From Dicaeum eximium (taxonomy: Eukaryota; Chordata; Aves; Passeriformes; Dicaeidae), in contig VWZP01002200.1 of the NCBI GenBank assembly GCA_013396995.1, positions 1,087,995 to 1,151,994 on the forward strand: a stretch of DNA of 64,000 nt, in the 5' to 3' direction. The notes under the pieces are model-generated. The model saw only the letters and a list, made by a program, of their open reading frames with translations. It had not been told where the DNA came from and did not search any database. The translations under genes and the position numbers were made by a program. Shown in pieces: positions 11,901 to 26,900 of this stretch. Every line of letters starts with the position of its first letter. Position 1 is the first letter of the stretch.

Positions 11901-14900
11901 TGAACAGCTGGGACCTTGTCTATATGGGACCAAAGAGGGACTTGAGGCAGCTACATAACTTAGTTGTCCCCTTACTTCTGGAATTCTTCATCTGTGAAGC
12001 TGTGAGTGGCTCACAGGAGCAATGACCTTCCTTAGCAGGGGGATTTAGTCATGATGGGACACACAGGAGCTGGAGCAGAAGTGACAGTAGGGTGGCAGCC
12101 AGGCTGCTCTACACACCTTTGAGAGATCTGCTCTACAGAAGGCGTTGTGCAAATTGCAGACACACCCGGGAGTAGCCAAAGGGCATGGGAAATGCAAATC
12201 CAGACAAACTGGTGTCTGATTCAGCAACAGCTGTGTGGTGACAAACTCTCACTTAATGATAGGGAGCTGTTTCTGAGTCTAAAATGTTTCTTTAAAGTAT
12301 GCTGTAGGTTGAGAGAACAGCTGCTGGCTTGGCCTCCACTGCCTTAATGTGGGCTTTGAGCCAGCCAGCCTCTATCCCACTGTAGAGGGACTTTTTGAGT
12401 CCAACTTCTTCAGTCACTCCATCTTGCACCACTGTATTGCTGAGCAGCCTAGGAACAGGCAGTGAGAGCTGGAATAGTCAGTTCTGGCTCAAAGTATTCC
12501 CTGGGTAGTCCTTTGCTTGGGTTGGCTTTCTTGGGGAAGCCTCATCTGGAATGTATCTTCAGGAAGCCAGCATGCTGTGTTTGGAGAGAAACAAGCAGGT
12601 GGACCTCTCCACATTTCCAGGACATTCCTGGCAGGGGAAGATGGACAAACTTATCTTTTTTATATGTCTGTGCTGCTGCAGCGAGGGGAAGAGATGGAGG
12701 ATTCTGTTTCCTCTCCTCTGCACGGTGCTTCTTCCACCCTTGCTCTGTGTGGCTGTATTTTTGCTTTGGGTTTGCATGGCAAGGTTTTGGTAGCAAGAGT
12801 GGGGCCCTACAGAGTTTGCCCCTGTGAGAACCTGCTGGACACTTCTGATCTCTCTGACAGCCAGTGCCAGATGGCTCCAAGGTGCACTCACCCAAACCAG
12901 ACCCCCTTGCAGCAGCAATTGCAGCTGGAGCAGGTAGATGCCCAAAGTAGACTGTGATCCTGTGGGCAGCCTGTGCTGGAGCAGACTCCAGACAGGACCT
13001 GTGGACCCATGGAGAGAGGAGAAGCCCACACTAGAGTAGGTTTGCTGGCAGGACTCATGACCCCATGGGGGACCCCAGTCCATGAAGAACTGCAGTCTGT
13101 GGGAGGGGGCCCCGCACCGGAGTGGGGGAAAAGTGTGAGGAGTCCTTCCCTTAGGAAGAAAGAGCAGCAGAGGCAATCTGTGATGAACTCACTGCAGACC
13201 TATTCCTGACCCTCTGTGCCACTGGAGAGGGAAGAGGTATACAAAATTAGGAGGAAAAAAGTCAGTAGTGAAGTTGAGGCCAGGAAGGACTGGGAAGGGC
13301 AGAGGTGTTTTAAGACTTTGTTTTATTTCTCATTATCCTTCTCTGATTTGATTGGTAAAAAAAATAAAATAATTTTTCAAAGTTGAGTCTATTTGACATG
13401 CTTATCTCAATGAGCCTTTCATTGTATTTTCTCTCCCCTGTCCTATTGAGGAAAGGAGTGATAGAGTGGCTTTGGTGGGCATGTGGCATCCAGCCAGGAT
13501 TAACCCACCACAGTTTTATAGGCAGAACTGCTGGATGGGGTTGAATGTGCTGAAGCAGAGGGTGCTTGGTGGCAGGGTTCCAAACTAGGGAGTCAGGAGC
13601 AAGCACCAGGCCTACTTACACTCGTTGCATAATCAGATGAGTTTTCAGCTCCCTGTGCATTTCTCTAAATCTTCCTTTTGAACAGCCTCTTTCTTTGTCT
13701 GAGAGATTTTCATGCTCTTATTTCAGACAGTGATGCATGCACTAGATTTGGAAAAGTCTCATCTCCATATGACTCCAGTATATCAAAGTGGCTAAATTTA
13801 GAAAATCTAACAAAAAAGAGCTTCCCCTTCCTGTGATCTGACATAATGTTTCTTGGTGGCTGTTATTTTTACTATGGAACAGCTTAAATCTATTTTGGTT
13901 GGGCACTAAGTGATGGCTACAGTGTGAAAGAAGAAATTTATTTCTGTGAAGTCAGGTGGCCGTGCTGCAGCCTCAGGGCTCTGAGGGCAGCCTGCTCATG
14001 CTGAGCATAGGCAAGTGCTGTGTTGGGGCCCCCTTACAGCCCTGCTCAGCTCTCTGAAGCCCTGCCTGCTCGGCAGAGGGTCTCTGGGGCTCAGAGCTTT
14101 GATGGCTCTGAACTTCTTCAACATCTTGTAGACATAGTGAGTAGCAGTGGTTGATGGATTTAAACACACACCCACACCCCAGTACTTCACTCATCCTCCA
14201 AATTCAGGGAGGACAGTATAGGAAAGATGTTTGACTGGCAACAAAGTAGAAGATGCAATGGGAGTTTATGTAGGAACTAGTCATGCCTCTGGTTTCACTG
14301 GTCTCTTTAATACATAGATCTTTAACTGTACATTGTTAGGACCAGGACTGAGCCATCCCTGCCTGGAAAATGCACTGCTGGAATCATGCCCTGCTGAGCA
14401 CCTTTAGTTCTTAGTGTCAGGAATATGTAATTCAAGCTTTCAAACTTTCTTACTCATTTTGGTTTGGGGTTTTTATTGGTTTGGGTGTTTTTTAAGCCAT
14501 CTCCTTTGTTAAAACTTTGTCTATGGCGGTTCAAGCTCATATTTTATTATAGATAACTGCTCTGCTTCAACAGCCTTCTGACTTGTTTCTGAACATCCCA
14601 CGCCTGCTTTCATATTGAGATGGAGTGAAGGAAGACAACTGGGATGTTAGGAAGAGATGCTTTTTTTGGTGACCTCAATATCCCATAAATCTGCTGAGCA
14701 AGAATTTATTTCTTACTTTGTCATCATTTCAAGCTTCTGGTGGACAATTGTGTAAAAATGTTCAGTGGATGAAAATGGAGGCAATGTGAGCATCACTCTG
14801 GAACTTTGGTCATCTCCAAGTGCTTTTGTTCAGGTTCATGATGGTGCCAGAGGGCTCTGTAGGGAGTGAAACTCCCGTGTGCTTTGTCCTCACTAAAAGG

Positions 14901-17900
14901 TGCAGCCAGATTTGCATACCTGAACCTGAACTGTCAGGAGTTCTGGGCAGGGAGTCTCGCTCATGCTGTCATGTGAAGGCTCATGCTGTGATCCAGCACT
15001 GGTGACATTTTCATGGCAGCTTGAGCAAGCACGGAGTTTGTCGTTCCTCAAAGGAGCATGTGTGTGCCCAGAGGGAGCCCTACAGGCTCTGAGGTGATCG
15101 TTACTGGATTTTGCAAGATCTTCACTGATGCTTGCATAGGCAAATAATTCAGCTCAGCAAGTGGCTGCTGTGGTCAGCTTGGAGCCTTCCTAGGGTGAGG
15201 TGCTGAAATAAACAATCAAGGGTTGAGTCTTGTGTGCACCTTTTCCTAAGCAATGTGTTTGTACCTCAAAGGCTTAGCCAAACTAAAGACTTCCTTGGAT
15301 GAAAGAAAAGTTTGGGAACTTTCCCCTGGGGAAAAAAAAAAAAAGCCAAACCAAACAAACAAAAAAACCCCCACACCCAAAACCCTTGCTCTGTGTCTTT
15401 TGTAATAGAAAGCTACCACAAAGCTTTTGAAGCTGCCTGTTAGTTTTAACTTGTTCTTTGTCCTTCTTTGAGATAAATCACATCTTACTTCTCGGACAAG
15501 AGTGTGTTTAGCATGTTATGTACATACACACATGCACATTTTTTGAGTGCCTACAGTGAACTTTAACACAATGTTAAGAAAATGTTGCTGAGCATGGCAA
15601 GACCATTCAGTTTAATGATTCAGACAGGATCTGATTAAAACTAAGAAAAAAGTTAAATAAAGAATCCTCCCAAGGAACCATTGAAGAGGGGGCTGAAGAG
15701 GGTGTGATGAGAGGAGATGCCTAGTGGGCTGTTTTGGGAAGTGCAGTAAATTGGCTCTTAATCTGTAACTTGGACTTCTGGCCCAGCACTTTGCAGATGC
15801 TAAAACTGTGCTTCCCATTAAAAGCTGGCAGCTGTGTGAGTGTGGCCAGGTGTCTTTGGCTAAGCTGAGCAGTGTGGCTGTTCACTTAGTGCATGGCTGC
15901 TCCTGCCCCTGGGTATCAGGGTGCTGGCAGCATGGTCCTTGTAGTGAGGTTGGGCACATTGAAGGCAGTTCTTGACCAGCCTCTGGTTTATCACCAGTAT
16001 GGGATCACAAGTTGTCATGTTTTATGTCAGACCCATGTCCAGGCTTCTGGTCAGAGTTTATTACTCTTAGTTGTGCTTTCTGAGGCATTTAGCATCAGTA
16101 TTTCCCTGAAATAGCATCTTTGCTTGAAAGCTGTGCCACAAAACAGCTTCTGCTCTGCAGCTGCATCATACAAGTTTTGCGCATGATTCTGCTTCTCTGG
16201 TATGTACCAAGTGCACCCCATCCCATCTGAATCTTGCAGGTGAGCGTTGGAACTGAGAACTGCCCACAAAGTTATGGTTCTGCTGGAGACAGCGCTTCTA
16301 CCCCTTGTTCTGTGCTGCTTTGTTCTCAGTTGCGTAATGCAGCGTGATGCGGATAATCCGCTCATCATTACAAAAGGATTTAAAACCCCTTTTTAATCGG
16401 AAGTAATTTTTAATAAAGCTTTGCCTTGCTTGGAGGACTGTTCTCCTGGCTTGAGTGTTTAAGAGCAAAATGCAGGAGACTGAGGGAGGTGGGAGGGAAC
16501 CAGCTCAGGGAGGAGGGAGACAGGTGCCTCTGTCTGGCTCCCAGGCAGTTGCTGGTGAAGTCCAGAATTGTGGGACACATTTTAGCACCAAGCATGCAAA
16601 ATCCTTACATGCACAGATAAAAGCAGCTCGTAGCTCTGTGCTTTCTCGGAATTTTTCACTCACAGAGCAGACTTCTGGTGGTGGAGAGAAGAAAAGGCTC
16701 AATCTAGTCCAATCTGACTTCTACTCCCTCTTTTAACCCTCTGTGTCCAAGACACTGGTAGTCCTCTAGGGCCTCCCACATGTCAGAACAAACTGTGGTC
16801 CTGGGCAAAGCACAGCATTTACTTCTCTTGTAATGGCAATGGCATACAGTGTGTGTGATTGACCTTATTTCTTTGGCTGTTGCTTCGCCACTGTATTGTG
16901 GAAAGTGCACTGGCTAAAACGGCGTGTGACCTCTTATGTAGCTCTGAAATGTATCCTGTTCTCCTCCAGTATGCCAGTATTTTTCCCCCTTTTCTGGCAG
17001 GAGCCACCTCTTGAGCTGCTACACCTGCTTCACCTCACCTCAGAGCAAGCCTGACTGGGGACTTGAACTCTGGCACTTGGCATTTGAGAATGTTTGAACA
17101 GAATGGCATTTGAGAGCAAGCATTCTGCTGCTTCCTGGTTTTCTTTCAATCCCAGTAGGCTTCACTCTTGGGATACCTCCAGTGTATGCTTAAGATATCC
17201 CTGAGTCTCCTCTTTGATCAGTTGATGACTGAAGTTTTGAGGTGGTTTCTCCCCAAGACAGATCCCATCCAGAGGAGAGCCACTAAGCTTGCATTTCAGG
17301 TGAGTTGATAAAACAGCTGGAGGAAGAGGGAATCGGGGCTGTGTTACAGTGACGCTGGTGAGTAAATACCCCACAGTTATCCACCTGATGGAGACCTAGA
17401 AGTAATTCTGCTTTACAGCAAAGAGGGGGCCAGGAGAGAGCTCAACCCTAGGACAGAATTCCCTATGAGGGAAAGGTGCAGGGGAGTAGAGGAAATGGTG
17501 GAGGAGTTAGATGTTCTCCTGGCAGCATTGCTGCCTCCCTGAGAGGTTGATGAATTCTTTCTGGGCCCCAGAGCTCCTTCCTGTTTCAGTAACAAGCATG
17601 ACTACCATAGAAGCGATTTTTAAACAGCAGAGATGGATGCTGCAGTTGACTTTTGGGCACTGGGGATCCAGACCAGATGGCATTTAGCAGGCAATGAGCT
17701 CTGTAAGAGTTAAGTAGCAAAACTATTGTTTCTGTATTCGCATGACTTCTCACTGGGAGGCATTCCAACTGTAGAATAAAAAGCAATAAGCATTGCTCTC
17801 AGCAGAGATAATAAAACAATCTATAATATTAAGTTCATAAATAAGCACTTTTCATTGGGAAAAAGGTATTTGTAAGAAAAGGCTAATTACTGCACTGATT

Positions 17901-20900
17901 TACGGCAGTTCGTTGTCTATCATCTGTTTGGATATTAGGGAAGGAGAGGGTTCAGAAAAGAGTGGTTAAATTATTGGAAATGTTGAGGAATCAGAAATCA
18001 ACACAAAAAGAAAAGTTAAAAGATTAGTTCTCATCCCCTCTGGAAAAGGGAGCAAGTAAAAGCTGTTAATAGGAGAAGGACAGATGGAGCTTTATTCTAT
18101 CATTGAGCAAGAGAAAGCCAGCAGGTCACTCAAGCTTTGAAGACATCAATTTTGGTAGTAACAAAATATACTTTAAGCCAAAGAAATAGAGCAGATTCGA
18201 AACAAAAATCAGGTTTCTACTCTTTTGGCATAGGGAGACTCAGGCTCTGAGCTCTGTGGAATGCTGCTTGGGCACTTCCATGTGCGCCAGCAGTGCTTTT
18301 ATAGTCACCTTATGCATGAGACCAAGAGAAGAATTGGCCACTGGTCTCAGTGCTCTGCTCCCTCTGATTTTAGCCATATAGCTTGATGCAAATCTACATC
18401 ACACTCTGTTTCCCAAGGAAGAAACACTTGACTAAGGATGTACTTAACAAACTAGAATGTAAGCAAAGAAGGAAGTCATATTTGATGTCCTTGTAATTAA
18501 GGACAGTTCTGATCCTGCAGCTTCCTGGTCAGCTAAAGCCATACCTGTGGACAGGCTGGACATGTAGTGTGGGGTTAGTTATTACTATGTAGAAATTGGA
18601 TAGCTTTGAAGGAAGAATGCCAAGGAGGCATTTTGTTCCAATTAAACATGAGCCTAGAATAAATTTTGTGATGTATGTGCATAGACCAAATTCCACAGTG
18701 AAGTGGCTTCAATGCAAAGTCATGTTGATAGCTTAGAACAGAGATGAGTTCAAGTTGTTTCAGTAACCAGGTAAAACAATTTAACATTTGAATATGAGCA
18801 GGACCTTTGGTGTAAAGACTTTTCTCCTTAGACCAGTCAATGTTGAAGGGTAAAAAAAAAATGTTGCTGTGTTTAAGTGGGCTCTGTGGTTGTCCTGATG
18901 AACAGCGAGTGTTTTAGGGTGACCACAATAGCTTTACAGAAGAACATTGCTCATGCATCTCACCTTAAGTGATCTGGGAGAGAATACTTACCACTACAGG
19001 CTTGAAAATAACAGCTCCTTCTAGTTCAATTTGCAGCACACACACCGAAACCTTGGAATGGCCCCAAGGCAACAGCAACTCATGGAATCAAGTTACTTTT
19101 ACTCAGAAAGGAGTTTACTTAATCTCAGAGAAAATTGTTGGACAGAACACGTAGATGCAAGTCTTGCATATGTGTCTTGGTTTGTTCTCCTTTTTCTTGG
19201 CTGGCAAAAGGCAATTAAATGGGGGAAAAAAAAAGAAGCTAGAGAAGAAAAGAAAGGATGCTGTGGCAGAGTGTAAAAGGTTACTACAAGGGAAAACTCT
19301 AGGTTTTTCACTTCCCAGCTGCACACCTGTCAACTTCTAGAAAAGGGGTTTCCTAGCCAGAATCCTACCTTCAACCATGGCATGCGTGGACATCTTGTGA
19401 GGAAGGAAGCCAACAGGGGAAAAAACTTGTCCCAAGTGCTCTCCCAGCCTTAGTCTGTCATCAGCAGATGACATCAGCTCATGGATTTGTCTCTTTAGTA
19501 ATGCTTAAGGACACTTGGCCAGTTAATGGTCTGGTCTGCTTGTGAGCCCTTGTGTTGCAGCAGTCTGCATCAGGTGCTTCCTTTTGCTTTTCCTCAAGTG
19601 CACCATGTAGTACCTGCATTGAGGCTTTCTAGTTTTTGTGTTGGAGCAGGCAGAAAATAATCAGCCAGTTCTGGGTGCAATATTAGTAGCTAGACTATTG
19701 TGAGGAAAAATGTCTCACAGACTTGACTAATTCTCTAAATTTAGCAAAAGGGCAGGCAGAGTCTTGGCTCTGTCTCATCAGTTGCATAAGGCTGGAAGTC
19801 ACTGGGACTGAGTCTTGTACGGCCTCCTCTGGGGGCTGGCTTTTCACATGGCCACCTGTTAATGTGTTGTGACCTAAACACAGAGAGACAGAGGTAGCAG
19901 GATGGTGACCAGTCCTGGTACTCCCTGCAGACTTCAGTGGACCCTGCCTGTTAACTGTTTATCATAGTAATGGCTTTGAGAACTCCTTTTAACTATTTTT
20001 TTCTGTTTAGTTGGACCTGCAGTGTGCTGATCATCTAGATGAAAAAAGGGTCAGCATCTCCTTTGTGATGGAGGAGTAATAGCTTTGAAATTAGTGTTTG
20101 GAAAGATGGCTGAGACAGGTGGGAATTGTTGCTGTCTGGACTGTCTGCAGCCACTGGTGTCTGTGTGGATGCTGTGTGTGCAGTTGTCCCTCACTGCTAC
20201 TGGATGAGGACAGGTTGGGGCTGGCTGCAGCTTTCTCTCCAGTTGATGCCTTACCTTGGCAGACTGAAAAAGTGCTTATGGCAGATACGGCTAAAGGAGA
20301 GGAATTAAAAATAACCAAAAGGTAGATTCTGTGCTTGGTTACTCAGTGACAGGCCTCTTTCTATTCTGGGATGAGGATAATTCACAATGAGCTCATTACA
20401 CCATGACTCTCCCTTAAAATGCCTTGACAGTCAATTTCGTTCCAGCTAATAAGGTCCTAAAATGTTAATGAAGCAAATCAATTTTTCATGGCTTTGTATT
20501 GCAGTTGTCAGAAAGTGCTGTGTTGCAGCCTGCCAATTCAAAAAGCTTTTCAGATATTAGAAGGACAGCAAAACATTCGGCAATTTGAAGGATGTTGTAT
20601 TTTCTCAATCTTTCCCCAGCGCCCCCTCTAATTTTTCCAAGACTTTCCAAGCTGTTTGCTTGTCCCCTTTGGTCATGTTGTTTCTCCATTGTCTGCTCTG
20701 GTCACTAATGGGAAGAGATGGCTTTTTCCCACCTTCCCTACTGCACAGGGAGAAGAAAGATGGAGTTCCTAAGAGAATAGGTAGAGATGAAGCTGGGCAA
20801 GGGCAGCTCCTCATACTGAAACACTACTTGAAATATTTTGAGTTTGATGGAACAGAGTGGAGAAATGGCATCTTGTTCATCCCCTTTCCTCATCTTTTTG

Positions 20901-23900
20901 GAAGGAGCAGTAGTGTCAGAAGTCACAGCCCTCTCTCCTCATGGCAATTTGCTGAGATGTCAGTGTTACCTGGCATACATGCTGTCTGCACTCAGTATCT
21001 CATGGACTGCAGAAGGAGGAGAGAGAAGTTGTATTCATTATGCAGCCACATTGATGGTTGATCACTTACTCACACTGGCTTAGGAACAGGTTAAATGGCA
21101 ACCATCTTTTATTTCTCAGAACTGCTTATTTTGTACTGCCAGCAGGAGACAGAAGGCTCAAACTTTCACAACTGCTCCTGGAGTTATTTTGATAAAGCTG
21201 TTTTGATCATTTACTGCTCTCTGTGTTTGTGTTTGTGTGTCTGCAATGGGAAGTACTAAATTGTGTGGTTTGGGGAATGTAAGGGGGTTTTTAAATTGAA
21301 TTCCATTTAGAACTATAGTTAATTTCTATGTGCCTGAGAAAAATATAATTCATGTTTTGGGAAAACATAGGGTTTTCCAAGTTTTGTACATGGAAGCCTT
21401 GTACTGCCACAGTGGTAAGGGATTATCTCAACTAACTCATGAGGGGAAAACTAGAGTATAATTTGGTGTCTTGAATTTGAATAATTAACCCCCTGTTAAT
21501 TATTAAGCTGTTGAGTGGAACATCCAGAACACTTTCCATTCATGTTCTACACACAGAGGTGTGCTCAGTCCAGGGCCAAGGGCTTCCCCAGAGCTTTTAC
21601 AAATGCTTAGGTGTGTCAATGTCCCCATCACTGTGACAGTGATGCATTAAGAGCTAGCTGGCCCTATAGTGACTTGAGGAAGAGGGAGGGTATGTAACCC
21701 ACTTAAGCCTTTCAGACCATAGCTGGCGTTTGTGTGACTCTCCCATTCCCTGAGTGGCAGAAAACAGAGGTAGTGATTGCCAGGTACAGCATCTGCCTGC
21801 CTGTGTCTCCTGGACAAGCCTTGCAGAGCACCTTAGCCTTTGGCACAGCCCTGGGCTTCCTGCCAGGATAATTAGCCTGGTAGCTCCTTCAGTAGGAGGT
21901 AAAGGGCAGGGTGATCTCAGCTGCTGGGGGAAAGCTGCCTAGGCTTGAGCTGAGCAGAGTCCAGCTTCTGCAGCACCTCCAGGGTTCCTGAGGCTCTGAG
22001 TTCTGAAGCTTGACCTGTCAGCTCCAAGCTGAAAAAGCACTGCACTCTGTTTCCAGAGGTTGTTTTGTGTTTCCTTCACCTTGTATGACTTAAGAGCCTT
22101 GAGAAAACAATTTTCTGTGCAGCCATCTGAGGGAAGTATGCAAGGTGAGCCATATACATGTCCACAGTCAGAGCTGTGAGGCTTAGAGATGAGGTGCTGG
22201 CTTGAGACACAGCTGATGCTGTGAATGCAGGAGCTGGAAAGTTGTCCGATGCTTGGATCAGCCAGCAGCCCCAGGGCTGAGCCTGCCCCTCCAGCTGCTG
22301 TGATGCTCTAGATTGAAACTGGGCAGCCACAGGAGACTGCTCTGTGCTCAAGGAAGCATTGGTATTTTTGGTCTTGAACCCTTCAAAGGAGAAATTGGTT
22401 CCTGTTGCATATTTTGGAAAGCTCTGACCCTTGCTCTCCACACCCTTTTCTCTGTGCTATCAGCTTCTGCTCTTGGGGACTCACCTCTGTAGGCTAGTCC
22501 TTTGCCTTGCAACTGGCTGCCTTTCCCACTCCACATCTCCAGAGCAAGCTTTCTTTTTGTTTTCAAGCCTTCCCTTTCTTCTTAAACTATATCAAATCCC
22601 AGGCTCATTTGTCCCTGGGCATGTGCTGTACCTGATGTGTGGCTCTACTCACCAGCCTGCTGTTGTGATCGTTACTTACCAACCGAATTTCCCTTCTCTG
22701 TTGGCTTTTTTGCACAGCAGTCTCTCCCAGTAGGGCTCTTTGACAGGCTGGGAATTTTGTTGTTGATTTTGTTTGCTAGTTCTAAGCTCCTCTGACTGGG
22801 GACTGCAACATGAGGCTTATGAAACTTTTGTTCATAATGTGCATTCATTTCACCCTGCTCTGCTCCCCTTTTTGTTTTGTTTTGTTGGTGGGTTTTTTTG
22901 GGGTTTTTTGCCTTTTTTTTTTTTTCCTCCTCCTAGATTTGTGGCCAGGAGAATGACCTTCAGTGAGAAAAAAATTAAATCCTAACTTGGAGGTCTCTAT
23001 CCAACCCTCTGCCTCAAGCAGGCCGGGTAGATCAGGTCACTCAGGACTCCAGAAATAAATCAAGTGTAGTGTTCTATCTTTCTGGGGAATATTTTTGTGC
23101 GTGACTTGCAGGCAGTGCTGCAAGGAGCATATTAAAAATTCATACCAGTACAGAGCAGTGTTTTCTGTGCACAGTGCTCAAGAATAAGCTTGTGTGTCAT
23201 GCACAGCAACATTTGTATGAAGCAAGTAATTAGTTTCATCTAAGCAGAGAGTGGCAGAGAAGATTTAAATGGTGTGGAGTAGAGGCAGGCTTGTTGTGAG
23301 GCACCATCTCCTTCCCTTTTCTTCTGCCAAGACTCCTGGAAGATTTCTTGTAGAGCTGGCTTCAAATTCCCAGTGTGTGAGGGCATTTTCTCTGCTTAAA
23401 GCAGAAGGAGAAGTCTGTGCACATGTGTATTCATCTCACCCTGCCTCTGTGACAGCTTTGATGTAATTGTGTAAGTGCTCCAGCTGTTGAACCTAAAACA
23501 ACAAAAAGCTGGGCACAGAAGCTGTAGCTTCTCCAGCCCCAATTTCTTTGCAGTTGTATGGATGAAAGGGGATGGGACTGCATGCAACGCAGAGGGGTGT
23601 TCTGAGAGCCAGGGCTCTCATGTGAGCTCTGTTTTCTGACTGCTGTTAGAAACCAGGCAATGGGGCACATGCTTTGGGTATGCAGGCAGTGTTGAAGTGT
23701 TCTATTCTCTATTTTCTGAAGGCATGACTGCTGAGTGCTATGCTGAGAGATATCACAAGCAAAGATTAGTCAAAGGAGGCTTGACAGAGAAGCACTCAAG
23801 ACTGAGATGTAAAGTCTATCTCCAGTCAACCCCACTTGCAGTGGCTTGTGTTGGAAGGCCTTCAGCAAGGAGGAAGAGTGAGAAGGGATTTAGGGTAAGA

Positions 23901-26900
23901 TAATATATGAGCACAGAGGCTGCAAAAACCAGTGGGTCCTTGGTTGGAGCAGCTCTAGGATATATGATGGAGTAAGTGGGTCAGTGCTGAAGCAGGGCAA
24001 TATGTAGGAGCAGCTTGGTTTTGGCTCTCATGCCCTTGTTGTAAAGCATGAGCAGTATATCCTCAAGATACCTGGCAGATTGAAGAGAGAGAAGCAACAC
24101 CACAGAGCTGGGGCCAGGTCCTGCTCATCCACTGCTGGCTGTCTGTCCCAATGGGGCCCAGATCCTGACAGCAGGAATGACAGCATGAAAATGATAAACA
24201 TCATCAGGCTGATACTGTAAATTTGTTGTCCTGGGAGCTCTGAGGGAGGGGAGATGGCCTGACAGCCTGGATTAGAGTATCTCATCCCTATGCCCTTGCA
24301 GCAGATTCTCGATACATGAATGAGGAACCTTGGGCCACTTAGCACAGCCACTGCAGTGGGAACTGCGTGAGGGCACGTGGTCTAGGTGGGATTTGCTTCC
24401 TGCATGCAAAACCTTCCTCTCTGTTAGGCAGCCAAGTAGGCTTACAGCTGGCACTGTCTGGCTGCCAGCATGGAGTAACCAAACACTCCTACAAGTACTC
24501 GCTTTTCTTGCTGTCAGCCTCTCTCCTAGTTCTCTGATTTGTCACGGGTATCTGGCATTTCACGGGTATTTTCTAAAGGCCAGTGAAGTGTGCTTTGCAG
24601 CATGCACGGTCGGATCACTGGCATGAGCTTTGAGTGAGCCCGTGCCTGTGTGTGTATTGGGATAAAACAGTGGCAGTGAAGAACATCTTGCTGACATAGA
24701 AGTAACTGCTTCAGGTGAGCTGGCTAATGCTGAAAGGAAACAGGCCTTTCTGGTAGAGCTCTGGGAAAGGGTCAGGGCTTGTTCCTGCTTTTTTCTGGGA
24801 CTGCCCATGTGTAGCACATTTCTTTTAAATGGTGTGGGCAGATGACTCGCTCAGCCTTATCTGCCTGGGGGAGTTTACAAACCAACTTATGGCAGCAGCC
24901 AAACTGACCATGGTAGTTTCATGACAGGGTCTTGGTTTGTGTCTCAACCTTAACTTCCTGTGCAGTCAAGTTGTGGAGATGAATTTCTGTGCCAAAACAC
25001 CAGAGGGTGGCCATGGGACAGATACAACTTTTCTGCACCATTTGTGCCATTGCAAATGAGAGGCAGCAAAGGAGCATCTTCTCAAGCATTTGCTCTCTGT
25101 TTGCAGGTGCTTTTAAACCAGGCTTGGCGGGTGCCTGTCTACTATCAACTGATCTGGGATTTAGATGCATCTAAGCATCAGGCCTTGGTCATCAAGTACA
25201 CAGCATTTAAGTGCCTTTAAAAATAGGGCTCATGCTCTTAAATCAAATGAATAATCTTAGTCATGCACATTTGTCTGCTGAAAAATGAAGTTGTTCTTTA
25301 CACAGTTGACTCTTGTAGTCTTTAGCCTTAAGACAAAGTAGTTGGAGCTTTGGTTAAAACCTTATTGATTCCTGTAGAAGTTCACATTAAAACTAAGTCC
25401 ATGTTGAGACTAGGATAAGCTTCATGGTTTTGTGTGTGCTATTGCAGGCAACCTTTCATAGAGGGCGGGCAGAACTGAGGTTTCCAGTAAAATTTGTGAC
25501 ATGCTTATAGAGGAATGTGCAAAATGCAGCCTGTACATAGGGGCAGAACAAGTACTGCAGACACAAGGTGCTACATTTCAACTGCATTTAAAGTTAAAAA
25601 TTAAACCAAGCAAACACCTCCCCATGCCAGTCACTTAGCTTTTCCTTTTGTATCCATCAGTCCAATACCTCATTGGATCTCCTTTTTCCCATCCTGCTGT
25701 GGCCCTGAAGACTTTTATTGCTAATCTCCTACAGTTTGAATAATTTCTGAATAGAAATGTGAGGTTTCTGAAACCTCCAAGAGATTCTGGGCCTGGAGAG
25801 TTATATCCAAGCAGTGTGTCTCAATGCTAGTGTGTTATAGCATACATTACATTGCATATTGCAATGAGATTTGCACTGGCTTTTATTCAGTAGTGATATG
25901 AGGTGTGATTTAGATGGTTATACCTAGTTTAGAATTGGGATGAATTTGTGCAGCAAAGATGACCAGTTTTCAGTGAGAAGGGGATGACAACAATATAGTA
26001 AAGCAGCAGGACATCTTTTAGCTGAAAGGGAGAAGACTAGTAAGGATGCCTAGGTGACCTTCTGTCCACCTGGTGTGATATGTCTTACAGAGAAATTGTA
26101 AGAAAAGTCTTTTTCCTGGGGAGCAGCATGTATGTCAGCAGGAAATGGGAGTGGGGCTGGGTATAGGGTAAGGTGAGCTTTATCCCAGAGACAGCCTAGA
26201 GGGGAAGGTAAAGCCATGAAGAAAAGAAGGGTGACTGAAGAGCCATGGCAAGGGTTTTGCCTGCAAATCAGACATCTATTTTACCCTACAGCGATCTCCT
26301 CTGCGTGAGAAATCACCATCTGAGTACTTTTGAAGTGGGAAGATGGAAACTGGAATGAAGGCTCAAGCAGAAAGACCAGTCTTATTGCACTCCTCTGATT
26401 TAAGATCTAGTGGATATTAGCTCTGTCTTTAAAGTGCATAATGGTGCACTGATTTTGTGACTCATCTTTCAGACATGGTGCTTTCAGTACAGTTATCAAT
26501 ACTGCAGTTTGGAAATCAGCCTGGGGTTGGAAACGTGGGAATTGTTGGGAGATGGAGCCCTGTGGTGTACGTGCTTGATGGGGTGCAGTGCTGCTTTCAA
26601 AATATGACAGCTCATGTAATTGAAGACGCTGCCTTGCAGACTTAACTTTGAATTGCAAATGCCATCGCATTTCTTCTGGTTTGGGAGACGCATCTTCCTC
26701 ACTTAAAAGCTGCTCTGCCAGTTCAGGTTTGAGTGTAGGTGGGAGGTGAGGGGAGATACTTAAACCAAATGTGAATTCAGTCTGCAGACCATGGGAGTAA
26801 ACTGGAATTGTTGGCCCTACAAGTGGAGTATCTCTCAAGGGGAACTGTGCATATTCCTTGCCAAGCCCTCCCCTCTGTTTTCACGATATGAAATGATGTA

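Noticed and set aside
12559..13176. 205-codon minus-strand open frame and overlapping plus-strand frames
   Set aside because: They overlap the LTR and its flank, show no family motif, and their length follows from the GC-rich repeats of the LTR.
19183..19240. Possible LTR start (TGTCTTGGTTTG)
   Set aside because: The match to bird LTR ends after about 12 bases and no LTR body or terminal CA follows.
22915..22985. Strong acceptor-like CCTCCTCCTAG followed by a short open stretch
   Set aside because: No conserved coding segment follows and the tract is explained as low-complexity sequence in an intron.
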